From contig JADILM010000001.1 of the NCBI GenBank assembly GCA_016617785.1, positions 806,001 through 870,000 of the forward strand: a stretch of DNA of 64,000 nucleotides, read 5' to 3'. This document shows positions 36,750 to 47,525 of this stretch, one piece after another. The DNA is from Sporobolomyces roseus. Lineage: Eukaryota > Basidiomycota > Microbotryomycetes > Sporidiobolales > Sporidiobolaceae. The stretch's first letter is position 1. Each line of letters opens with the position of its first letter. Below the pieces are notes generated by a model. That model did no database searches. It had not been told where the DNA came from and saw nothing but the letters and a program-made list of their open reading frames with translations. The position numbers were made by a program, and so were the translations under genes.

Positions 36750-38820
36750 CTAGAGTTGAGGAGGTTCAGAATTGACAATATTGATCGTATCGAGAGCTTT
36801 GTTGATTCGGATCGAGTACAAGCCTGCGGGGGCGATGTTATGATGTCAACGTGATGAAGCAGGGAAGCGGAAGGAGCGTGAAGAGCGGAGAGAGGAAACT
36901 TTCGACTCACTAACTTGATCCTTGATCTTTTTGTAAGCTTTCTCTCCTTTCTCAAGTTCAGCTTGTAATGATTGATGCATCGCTCGAATCTGTACATCGA
37001 GAGGAGTTCGTTCAGCACCGCTTCCTTCCCGAGGGATCAGGCGGACACAAGGAAGCACTCGACGGCTGCCGGAACGAAGAGTAGAGAGTGTGCTTACTTG
37101 ACCCTCGACTTCGCTAGCCTCCCGATTCTTCTCTGCAGCTTCCATATCGTTCTTCTGTTTCCTCTCGACGGCATTCAAGTGTTGTTCCTCCAAATTCTTC
37201 TTACGTTGTTTCGCAGTTTCTCGTTTCCTATCCATCTTCTCCGAAATCCTCGTGAACTCTTCTCGAGCGTTCAAGATTCGTCGGCGATGAAGCTGTACAC
37301 AGCAATCTAGAGACTCAGTACGTGTGGTCGAGGCGAAGGGGGACGGAGAAGGGAGACAACGTACGTTGATTTGGTTCTCGAGTTCGGTTCGTTCAGTTTG
37401 CAATGCCCTGAATTCATCCGTGTCTTTCTCTAATCTCTGACCGGCTTCCCTCAACTTGTTTACATCCGCCGACCAATCGTTCAATAATCGAATGCAACTC
37501 TCAAGTTCCTATGCGAAAAAAGACGATTTTCGAAGAAGTCAGTTCAGCGTTTTGAGAGCTCCGGACAGAGAGGCATTCAATCGAGGATGAGGAAAAGGAT
37601 AAGTGAGAAACATACAGTAGCGTATTGAGCCAAAGCGTTCATCTTTCCATTCATCTGTCTCTCCCTCGCTTCCGTATCCTTCAAGACCTCCTGATCCCTC
37701 GTTAGTTGCAGGTTAAGATCTTCTATACTCGACTTGAGTTTCTCGGGGCTCGAAACGATCTGTCCTCGTAAGGTAGAGATGGCCATATCATATCTTGAAA
37801 TCGCTTGAGATAATTCCGACTGGAATCCTCCAAAATCCCCCACGGTCAGCTGCTAATGGCGAATGAAGGGAGGAGATGAGAGGAACGCACCTTGCGAGCG
37901 TTTAGAGCGGCCATTGCTTTCTTGTGTTCTTCTCCTTGTAGCTTGAGTTTATGAGCTTCCATCTTGTCCCGATTGAAGCCTGCTACTGCTGCTTCGTGTG
38001 CTGGCGCATCATCCTCAATCAATTCAGCATTCGCTTTCCGTCGAGCCCTGCATGGACATCAACCGAACTCAGCGACTCGATCTGACGAGAAAGAAGCGTG
38101 TGAAAGAAAGATAAAGATAGACTCACTTTTCCTGATCGATCTTTGCTCTCAACGTCGCATTCTTCTCCAACAGTTGTTGTTCCTGTTCCTCTGCCGCCCG
38201 CTGTTCCTCGAACAAAGGTTGCAAGATCTCGTTGTCTCGTTCTTGAGCGAAGAAATGAAAATTGATGATTGCGCTCAGAACTTGTCGGAACCTTGTCGGA
38301 TTCGGTGCGGTCAAGTCTTTGATCGTGAAATCGTTGATGCAACATGTGTGGAGGAGTTGAGAGCTACGGATCATGAGGAGGTGAGCGAAAGAGCGGAAGG
38401 GAAATAGGGAGGGAGAGGGAGTTTGAGACGAACAAGGCCATTCGAAACACGCCCATATACATCGCTTCTCGATAGATGTCCTGTCAGAGGAGGCTCACGA
38501 GTCAGCACGGAGCAGTAAACGCGTTATTTGACGAGAGAGAGACCTACTGGATTCTCCATTTGAACCAATTGAGCCTCTGCAGCTCTCCTCACATCCTCCG
38601 CGTTCAATCCTAATGACTTGTTCATCCACCATTCATAGATATTCTGCACCCTAGCAGGAGTTGGATGGGTGAGATCTTCTAGAGTTGCTGGACATTCGGA
38701 TTGTTGTAAATCTGTCAACAAGTCGGGAACTGACAAGACTGGGAAAGTTCCTGCTCCAGCTGATTGATATTGTTGTTGTTGTACTTGCTGTTGTTGACTA
38801 GAGCGTGATTGCTGTGACAT
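36750..38820 (-). CDS. NUF2: Kinetochore protein Nuf2
   Basis: Subunit of the Ndc80 complex, which binds microtubules at the outer kinetochore. After a Gln-rich start (MSQQSRSSQQQQ, ATG at 38820) comes the calponin-homology-like head: FPVLSVPDLLTDLQQ, PTPARVQNIYEWWMN, EAMYMGVFRMALF and FTIKDLTAPNPTRFRQVLSA followed by IINFHFFAQER. The rest is coiled coil: EEQRAAEEQEQQLLEKN, EAHKLKLQGEEHKKAM, EDLNLQLTRDQEVLKDTE and EEFTRISEKMDRKRETAK. A last exon reads LYSIRINKALDTINIV and ends at the TAG at 36750-36752. About eight introns. Total length, near 490 residues, fits the family. An alternative ATG at 38850 would add ten residues. The gene is divergent from aminopeptidase A. Confidence 0.9.
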
Positions 38821-39460
38821 CCTCGCTGATGTGAGTCGAGGGAAGAGCAAAGAGGAGAGAATTTTCAGTCAACTCTCGACCCCTCTCCCTCGTAGCAATT
38901 CTCTGGCGCTTGTACAGAGCTCGTAGATCGCTATGAGCTATCGCAGGCTGGTAGAGCTCTACGGGAACTTGACAGAATTTAATGAATAATATCGGAGGAC
39001 ATATATCTACAACCCGTTCACCCTTACTTGATCGGGCGCTTAAACTAACTCCTTTAGACGGCAAAGCGAGCGACTTTCTGAGATTGGAAATAGAAGCAAT
39101 GCGGAAGAGTTTGCACCTCGTGGAAATCGAAGAATCTTTTGCAGTCTTTTTATTGCGGCTGTCCCGATTTGCGACCCTTTGTTCCCACCATTCTCTCCCT
39201 CAAGCCAGTCACTAGGCTATTCCGTACTCTTCCTCTCGCAAGAACTAGACCACTTGTCAGTGATCTCTCCCTCCTCTCTCACTTTGCTTCTCCCCACCTC
39301 TCGCTTACGAGTCCCTCTCCTCTCTCTCTCTCTACAGGCTTCCCTACCCAAATTCACTCCTAAACAAGTACCGGTCTATCGCCGTAGTTACTGCATTCAC
39401 CACACCAATTCTCGACTCGCAAACGTTACCTCTCTCGCTCAAACTCCCACTCTCGCAACT
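38821..39460. promoter_or_regulatory. Divergent promoter region NUF2 / aminopeptidase A
   Basis: 640 nt lie between the two start codons. The right half is C/T-rich (39280-39345), as expected for a fungal leader or core promoter. An open frame from 39179 is continuous with the aminopeptidase, so an N-terminal extension is possible. No other feature was recognised. Confidence 0.4.
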
Positions 39461-42400
39461 ATGAGTGAACAAGCACAGAACCAACTCCCCCGTACCATCC
39501 TCCCTTCCCACTACGACTTTTGCATCAAGACGGATCTCGAATCGCTCTCCTTCACTGGAGCAGGAACTATCACTGTCAACGTTTCGGAACCTGTTCAATC
39601 TTTGATCATCAACGCTGCGAGTCCCCTCAAAGTCGAAGCCGCAGTCCTCGCATCCACTTCACTCAAGACGGAGAGTGTCAGACCGGCGACCAAGATTCAA
39701 GTAGACGAGAAGAGGGAGAGGATCGAAGTTAGTTTCGCAGGTGGAGAAATCCCGAAAGGTGAACACAAGATCGGGTTCAGGTGGAATGGTAAACTTGATA
39801 CGAGTATGTTGGGATACTACCGTTCTGGTTACCCTTTGAAGGGTGGAAAGGAAGGAGAGAAAGCTTATTACGCACTTACTCAATTCGAACCCTGTACGCT
39901 CTCAATTTCTTCTCCTTTTACACTCAAGCTGACCTCTTCATGACTACACAGGCCAAGCTCGACGTGCTTTCGTAAGCTAGGGACCTTTGACTTCCGAACA
40001 TCGACTTACTGACCTGTTTTTTCTCCGTTAGCCTTGTTTCGATGAACCCAACATCAAAGCTACTCACTCGATTTCGATGATCTCACGTGTCGGCACTACC
40101 TCCCTCTCCAACTGCGACGTCATCTCGACCAAGCACCTCGGCAAAGGAGGAGAATTCGAACGTACCGAACTCCTCACCGACTCCTTCTTCTCCGACTCTC
40201 AAGCTTCGATCGAAAACGTTGGCAAAACCGAGGGCAAGACTGAAGGCGCCACCGAAGCCAAGATCCCATCAGCAGGGGACTTCAAAGATGATTGGGAATT
40301 GGTCAAATTCGCCGAAGTACCCAAAGTTTCAACTTATCTCGTCGCGTTCGCCAATGGTCACTTTGAATCGATCGAGGGAAGCTACAAATCACCTCTCACT
40401 GGTCGTGTCGTCCCCATGAAGGCTTACGCAACTTATGAGCACATCGCTCAAGCTGGTCTCGCACTCAAGACGAAGGAACGAGTTCTACCGATTTACGAGA
40501 AGATCTTCGATATCCCTTACCCTCTTCCTAAGCTCGACACTCTCGTAGCGGCTGATTTTGATGCTGGAGCGATGGAGAACTGGGGATTGATCACTGGTCG
40601 AACAAGTGTTTACCTTTATGATGAGAAAAAGTCGGGTATCGCTGCGAAGAAGAGAGTTATCGGGGTTCAAAGTCACGAAGTCGCTCATCAAGTATGTATC
40701 TCCATATCCTATCTCAACCATCCTATATCTATTTGAACTGAGATGAGGTCTTGCTAACCTTTGTTTCCTTTTCTTCCTTCAGTGGTTCGGAAACGTCGTT
40801 ACTATGGATTGGTGGGACAACTTGTGGTAAGTCTCTCTATCATGCGCGAGATTATGAGGATGTACTGACCTTCTCGTTAATCTGAACAGGCTCAAGTCCG
40901 TTATCCCTCATCGGCTGACAATTTCGAAACTTCTAAAACTGATTCCTTCTCGCGCTACAGTGAATCCTTCGCGACCTTGATGGGAGAAGTCATCATCATT
41001 GACGAGATCGAGCCTTCATGGAAGATCCACTCGAGTTTCATCTCGGAACATTTGTCTCGAGCGCTCGATCTCGACGCTCTTCGTTCTTCTCACCCTATGT
41101 TAGCAAAGACCTCTCTCTCCTCCTTCAGCTCTTTGTCAGTCTCTGACGATGCTTTTGACCACCTGTAGCGAGATGCCTTGCCCCGATGAAGCTACCATCA
41201 ACCAGATCTTCGACGCTGTTTCGTACTCGAAGGGAGGATCCGTTCTCAAGGTGAGCACCAACGCTTCCGCTGATACGCTGAATCCAGGCTCATCACTCGT
41301 GACTGCTCATAGATGTTGAGCAACTTTGTCGGTCAAGATGTCTTCCTCAAGGGAGTGTGAGCAATCTTTCGCTCGTTCTCGCGACGCCACTATCGCTGAT
41401 CCCTCGCTTTACTCTAGCTCCACTTACTTAAAACGCCACTTGTACGGCAACGCTCGTACCGCCGATCTCTTCAAGGGTATCTCGGATGAGTACGGTCAAG
41501 ATATTTCGAAAATGATGGAAAACTGGACTACGAAGATTGGATTCCCTCTCGTCACTGTCGAAGAGACTGAGACTGGACTCAAGATTCGTCAAAACCGTTT
41601 CCTATCGACTGCTGATGCTACTGTGAGCCTGCTACTCTCTCCTTGTCACTTTCTGAATGAGCTCATTTTCGTTTTCTCTTTTCGTAGCCTGAGGAAGATC
41701 AAACTATCTGGCAAATCCCTCTCGAGCCTCTAGTTGTTTCAAAAGGCGACAAGCAGATCAAACATGGCGTCGTTCTAACTGATCGAGAAGATACTTTCGA
41801 AATCAAGGATGTCAAAAATTCGACTTACAAATTGAATGCTGAAACTTGCGGTGTCTGTGAGTCTCAGAGTCTCTCTTCTGAACAACATTGATCAGCTACT
41901 GACGATCTCATTCTATCGTAGACCGTGTGTTGTACCCTGCTGAACGACTCGTCAAGATTGGTGAAGAAGCTGGAAAGGAGAACTCTGCATTCTCTCTCAA
42001 CGATCGGTGAGCTTTCCCTGTTTCTCATGATTTTACAGACTCGTTGGGCTTACCTGGCTTTCCTTCGTAGAATGGGTCTCGTTCAAGACGCTACCGTTCT
42101 CGCAAGTTCAGGATACGCTAAAACTTCGTCGGCGCTCTCGCTTCTTTCAAAGATGGGTAACGAGAAGGAGAACCTCGGTGAGCAAATTGCTCCAATCGTG
42201 TCTTTACACAGCGGCTGACGATCTCTTCAAAAATTGATCGTACAGTTTGGCAAGAAATCGCTGGTGGCTTGAGTTCGCTTTCCTTTACCTGGTGGGAACA
42301 ACCCAAGGAGGTCCGAGATGCTATCGCCAAGTTCCGTCGCGAACTCGTCAAGCCCGTCGTCGACCGATTAGGATTCGAGTACTCGGAATCTGACGATGTC

Positions 42401-43114
42401 GACACTATCGAACTCCGTTCCCTCGCAATCGCCACTGCTGCTGCCACCGGTGACGAAGCTGTTCTCGCCGAGTACAAGAAGCGATTCGGTGCTCTCCTCG
42501 AGAAGGACGACGATAGTCAAATCCCCAGTGATCTGAGAACTTCGATCTTCGCTCAATCGGTTCGATTCGGTGGAGAGAAGGAGTACACCAAGGTTAGTAC
42601 CCTTCCCGAATTCTAGTCAGAGAAGAGAAGCTGATCCGAATCATCGCCCTTGAAGGTCCTCGAAATCTACCGCAACCCTGCCACTCCCGCTCACAAACTT
42701 TCCGCCATGTCCGGTCTCTGCGCTACGGAAGATCCCGAACTCCTCAAGAAGACTTTCGCCATGATCCTCACAGACGAAGTCAAGAACCAAGATTTCGGTT
42801 CCTTCATGGGTGGACTTCGAAACAACCGAGTCGCTCGACGAGATCTCTGGTCCTGGTTCAAGACGAACTACGACGAGATTGTCCTTCGTTTCAAGGGCAA
42901 CTTCTCGATCGGACGTCTCGTCAGTGCTTCCTTCAGTGGGTTCTCATCGGAGGAGGACCTCAAGGCTGTCGATGCTTTCTTCGCCGACAAGGATCGAGCA
43001 GCTTACCAACAAGGACTATCTCAAACTATCGATACCGTTCGAGCAAAGGCCAAGTGGATCGAACGTGATGCTGGTGATGTCGAGAAGTGGCTCAAGGAGA
43101 ACCAATACCTTTAG
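39461..43114 (+). CDS. M1 zinc aminopeptidase (Ape2/Aap1-like), copy A
   Basis: Gluzincin aminopeptidase that removes N-terminal residues from peptides, related to yeast Aap1/Ape2 and puromycin-sensitive aminopeptidase. I chose MSEQAQNQLPRTILPSHYDF at 39461; an in-frame frame extends to an ATG at 39179 and could add a leader. Key motifs are QARRAFPCFDEPNIKATHS, the exopeptidase signature DAGAMENWGLITGR, HEVAHQWFGN with both zinc histidines and the catalytic Glu, and WLNESFAT with the third zinc ligand. The WLN codons are completed by a 6-nt exon at 40890-40895. The protein ends with a helical C-domain and the stop at 43112-43114. From about 41177 to 42185 it is nearly identical to copy B even in some introns, while both flanks are diverged. 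Likely cytosolic. Confidence 0.93.
41177..42185 (+). repeat. Conversion-like tract, aminopeptidase copy A
   Basis: Aligned by eye with 45491-46495. Coding parts are nearly identical (for example FKGISDEYG and WTTKIGFPLVTVEETETG in both), and two introns inside the tract also match closely. Sequence on both sides drops to ordinary paralogue divergence. Confidence 0.8.
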
Positions 43115-43645
43115 ACGGAGCTGTCATTGTCGTCGTCGTTTCCTGACTAAAATCCTCTTTTGTCTATTTTCAGTACAATTTCTCGCAATATCGCAAATAG
43201 CAGTTTCTCTACCTTCGTCTCTGAGTCTTCCAGAGCGACGACGCAGTTTGAGCGGCGACCGCTGTCGAGTTTCCCTCGTCGTTGTGATCGACAATCGTTC
43301 TCGAGTCGAAGAGCCGCATTGCTTGCTCACTTGAGGCTCGAATCCTTGCATCATCTCGACTCGACGCAATCCGACTTGCTGCGACACGGCCGAGTTGCTA
43401 TTTTCTCCTTCAATTTTCGTCGATCAACGTTGCATGCAACCACGAGGAGAATTGGAAAAAGTCGAGTCGAGTCGACCTCTTTATCTTCGATCTCTGCCCA
43501 CTACCTCTCTTTTTGATCTCTGCTTCTGCCTTCTGCTTCTTTGTCACTTTCCGTCGCTTCTTTCTCCACGTGCAAGTGAGCGCTTGTCTCTGCAACCTTC
43601 ATTTTCCCCCACTTCGCTTCTTGCTGACACACACAGAGCTGTAGG
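43115..43645. other. Intergenic region between tandem aminopeptidases
   Basis: 3' flank of copy A and promoter of copy B. It is T/C-rich near 43500-43560. It shows no visible similarity to the region upstream of copy A, so the promoter was not part of the homogenised tract. No gene was seen. Confidence 0.5.
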
Positions 43646-46600
43646 ATGTCTACAGATAAGAGCAATCGATTGTCTCGTTCAGTTATCCCGTCTCACTACG
43701 ATCTCACCATCAAAACCGACTTGAAACGTCAAACTTTCGCCGGAACTTGCGAAATCCTCCTCGAGATTCACGAAGCGATCCCTTCAATTACTATTCATGC
43801 CGGATCTCCCTTGAAGTTCTCTTCGGCTGTACTGGCTCCCTTGGAGGCGAATGGGCAAATCGCAGAATCGAGGAGATCACTCAACATCAAAATCGACGAG
43901 GCGACACAACGAGCTGAGATCGTCTTCGAAGGAGGTGAGATTACGCAAGGTTCATACAAGCTGGGATGCAAATGGGAGGGAGCGTTAGGAACGAATACAG
44001 TCGGCTACTTCTGCGCGAGCTTCGTCGCTCCAGACGAAAGCGACGACAAGAAGGAATTCTACACCATGACTCAATTCCAACCTTGTCAGTCTGCCCCATA
44101 GCGAGTCAAGAGATGGTAGAGGAGCTGATGTAGCTAATCTTTCGGCAGGTGACGCCCGAAGCGCTTTCGTAGGCCATTCTCGCCGGTTTCCGTAGTACTC
44201 TCGCTCCAGCTGCGCTAACCTCCCTCGACTGTCTGGCAGCCGTGTTTCGACGAACCGGATCTCAAGGCTACCTTCTCTATCTCACTCATCTCCCGAGTCG
44301 GGACGACTTCGATCTCGAATATGGATGTCGGCTCAACTGAAAGTTTGGGTCAAGGAGGCAAATTCCCTCGCACTCAACTGCTCGACGACACTTTCCTCGC
44401 CGACCTAGACTCAACTTCTTCCGATGAGGAGGAATGGGAGATCGTCAAGTTCGCGAAGACCCCCAAAATGTGTACTTATCTCGCCGCTTTCGCCAACGGT
44501 CGTTTCGGTCACGTCGAGGGAGGCTGTTCATCGTCTTTCGACGGTCGGCGTATCCCTATGCGAGTCTACGGCCTACCTCATCAAGTCCATCAAGCCGGCC
44601 TAGCTCTCGCAACGAGTGAAAGACTCCTCCCCATCTTCGAACGCTTGTTCGACATTCCTTACCCTCTTCCCAAACTCGATACACTCGCTGTGCCAGGATA
44701 CGGAAGTGGTGCTATGGAGAATTGGGGTCTCATCATCGGAGGACACTCAGTTTACTTGAACGATGAGGCGACAGCGGGAATCGCTGCGAAGAAGCTCACG
44801 GTTACTGTAGCTTCGCATGAATTGGCACATCGTAAGCTTCTTCTCGCGCGCTATTGACCGTCGTGTCTTTTACTGACGTTGTGGAAATGGTGCAGAATGG
44901 TTTGGCAACATCACGACGATGGAGGTGAGTTGTCCTTTCACTCCTGATCCGAAGCCGACGATCTCTCTGACCCTATCCATATTCGATCATAGTGGTGGGA
45001 TGATCTATGGTACGTCTAGAGCAGATCTTCGTGATGGGCACCAAGATCAAAACTGACCTTTCTTCGGGCCAATTTGCTCGTATTCGTCTCGTAACAGGTT
45101 GAAGTAAGTCGATCTCCCCTCCTTCTTCCTTCGCTTTGTCTTGTACTGACGCGGCACGTTCTCTTACAGCGAAGCGTTTGCGACCAGTAAGTTTGATCTC
45201 TGTCGTTACGGCGAGCCTGATTCTGATCTCTTTGCTTTCATAGTCGTTGGCGAGGTTACGGTGATTGATGACGTGAGCAGCTCTTTTCTATTTACCGACA
45301 GCTCTCTTCTATTCAGCTCACGCTCGGCTTCGACAGATCGAACCATCGTGGCTGTGTTCTTCGAGCTTCGTCGCTGAACATCTCGCGCGAGCTTTGCAAC
45401 TCGACGCCGTTCGCTCTTCCCATGCTATGCGAGTTCTCCTTACCTCGTCTCGTTGTGAGACTGCTCACATTGATCGTTCACAGCCAAACGCCTTGCCCCG
45501 ATGAATCGAAAATCTACCAAATTTTCGACGCTGTTTCGTACTCGAAGGGAGGATCCGTTCTCAAGGTGAGCTTCGCCTTTTCCCTCTATCGCTTGAACGC
45601 ATGCTGATGACATTTGTTGCTCTCTAGATGTTGAGCAACTTTGTCGGACAAGATGTCTTCCTTAAGGGAGTGTGAGCAATCTTTCGCTCGTTCTCGCGAC
45701 GCCAGTTTCGCTGATCCCTCGCTTTACTCTAGCTCCACCTACTTGAAACGCCACTTGTATGGTAACGCTCGTACTGCCGATCTCTTCAAGGGTATCTCGG
45801 ATGAGTACGGTAAAGACATCTCGAAAATGATGGAAAACTGGACTACGAAGATTGGTTTCCCTCTCGTCACTGTCGAGGAAACCGAGACTGGACTCAAGAT
45901 TCGTCAAAACCGATTCCTCTCGACCGCTGACGCTACCGTGAGTCTGCTACTCTCTCCTTGTCATTTTCTGATTGAGCTCATTTTTGTCTCTTTTCGTAGC
46001 CTGAGGAGGATCAAACTATCTGGCAAATCCCCCTCGAACCTCTCGTGGTCTCGAATGGCGACAAGCAGATCAAACACGGCGTCGTTCTGACTGATCGTGA
46101 AGATACTTTCGAAATCAAGGATGTCAAGAACTCGACTTACAAATTGAATGCCGAAACTTGCGGTGTCTGTGAGTCTCAGAGTCTCTCTTGCTCGACGCTC
46201 TATGCCCGCTGACGATCTTGTCCCGTACTAGACCGCGTGTTGTACCCTGCTGAACGACTCGTCAAGATTGGTGAGGAAGCTGGAAAGGAGAACTCTGCAT
46301 TCTCTCTCAACGATCGGTGAGCTTTCCCTCTTTCTCACAATACCACAAAATCGTTGGACTCACATGACTCGCCTTCGTAGAATGGGTCTCGTTCAAGACG
46401 CTACCGTTCTCGCCAGTTCAGGATACGCCAAAACTTCATCAGCTCTCTCGCTTCTTTCGAAGATGGGCAACGAGAAGGAGAACCTCGGTGAGCAAGCCAG
46501 GATCGAAACTCGAGAATGCAGAGACACTGACAACATAGCTTCGATTCTGATCGGACAGTCTGGCAAGAGATCGGTAGCGGTCTCAGCGGATTAGCTCAGA

Positions 46601-47429
46601 CATGGTGGGAGCAATCTCAAACGGTGCGAGATGGCATCGACAATTTCCGTCGCGCCCTTTTTAAGCCACTCGTTACCCGACTAGGATTCGAAAACTCGCC
46701 TAACGACAACGTCAGTACCGTCGAGCTCCGTACTTTGGCAATCAGAACTCTCGCGGAATCAGGAGACGAATCGACCCTCGACGAATATCGGAGACGCTTC
46801 CAGACTTTCCTCGACTCCGATGACGATAGCAAGATCCCTGGTGACTTGCGGTACTCGATCTACTCGCAATGTATCCAATCTGGCTCCGAACGAGACTTCG
46901 AAAAGGTAAGTTTGGCCACCTATCATCGTTTCAGTCTTCACGAATTAATCGCTTCGATCTTCGATAGGTTCTCGGAGTATACAAGAATCCTCCGTCTCCT
47001 GCGCACCGTACCGCTGCTCGAAATGCCTTGAGCAGTACTCGAGACCCAAAACTTATCCAGCAAATCCTTCGAATGATGTCGGGAGAAGATGGAGTACCAG
47101 ATTACGACGTACAGAGCTTCGGAGGAATGCTCAAGTCGAACCCAGTCGGAGCTCGACCGTATTGGGAATGGTTCAAATCGAATTACGACGATGTCGTTTC
47201 GCGATTTCGAGGATCGTTCTATCTCGCTTCGAATATCTCAAAGCCTTTCAGTGGATTCTCATCGAAGGACGACCTCGAGGACGTGAAAGCTTTCTTCGCC
47301 GACAAGGACCGAACCGAGTATGGACAGGCGTATTCTCAAGGTGTCGATGCGATCAATTCGAAGATCAAATGGCTTGAACGAGATACTGGAGATGTCGAGG
47401 AATGGCTTTGCAAGAATCAATACATGTAG
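43646..47429 (+). CDS. M1 zinc aminopeptidase, copy B (tandem paralogue)
   Basis: Second M1 aminopeptidase in the same orientation, 531 nt downstream of copy A. The start at 43646 gives MSTDKSNRLSRSVIPSHYDL. Catalytic residues are intact: GSGAMENWGLIIGGHSVYL, HELAHQWFGN, and WLNEAFAT carrying the downstream zinc Glu. The catalytic core from HQ to VTVIDD is split over five consecutive exons of 29, 17, 6, 17 and 29 nt (44896-45272). The following intron (45429-45483) needs a GC donor. The N-terminal and C-terminal thirds are clearly diverged from copy A (SFAGGEIPKGEHKIG versus VFEGGEITQGSYKLG). The middle, 45491-46495, is almost the same. It ends VEEWLCKNQYM at 47427-47429. It should be active; a distinct specificity is possible. 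Confidence 0.92.
45429..45483 (+). other. GC-AG intron in aminopeptidase copy B
   Basis: Donor GCGAGT and acceptor TTCACAG. The splice joins SSHA-I to QTPCPDE, matching SSHPIEMPCPDE in copy A. The nearby GTGAGA donor at about 45456 puts the following exon out of frame. Copy A uses a GT donor (GTTAGC) at the same position. Confidence 0.65.
45491..46495 (+). repeat. Conversion-like tract, aminopeptidase copy B
   Basis: Partner of 41177-42185. The intron after KGV differs at only a few positions between copies, and the next intron (GTGAG..CTGCTACTCTCTCC) is also close. The first intron of the tract and parts of the last two have diverged, so the homogenisation is patchy. Confidence 0.8.
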
Positions 47430-47525
47430 CTGTCGTAGTTCTGTATACCCTTGTTCTGTGTTGAATACATCATCTCTCGCTGTCTCTGTAGATGCGAGTA
47501 CGAAAATCAAGATCAGGAATTACAT

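Noticed and set aside
39179..39460. N-terminal extension of aminopeptidase A
   Set aside because: It is open in frame, but the sequence is C/T-rich leader-like and the family start fits MSEQ at 39461. Kept only as an alternative.
41326..41380. Apparent ATG start inside aminopeptidase A (and the match near 45641)
   Set aside because: The frame starts out of the peptidase frame and runs into an intron. The similarity between copies is due to the shared tract.
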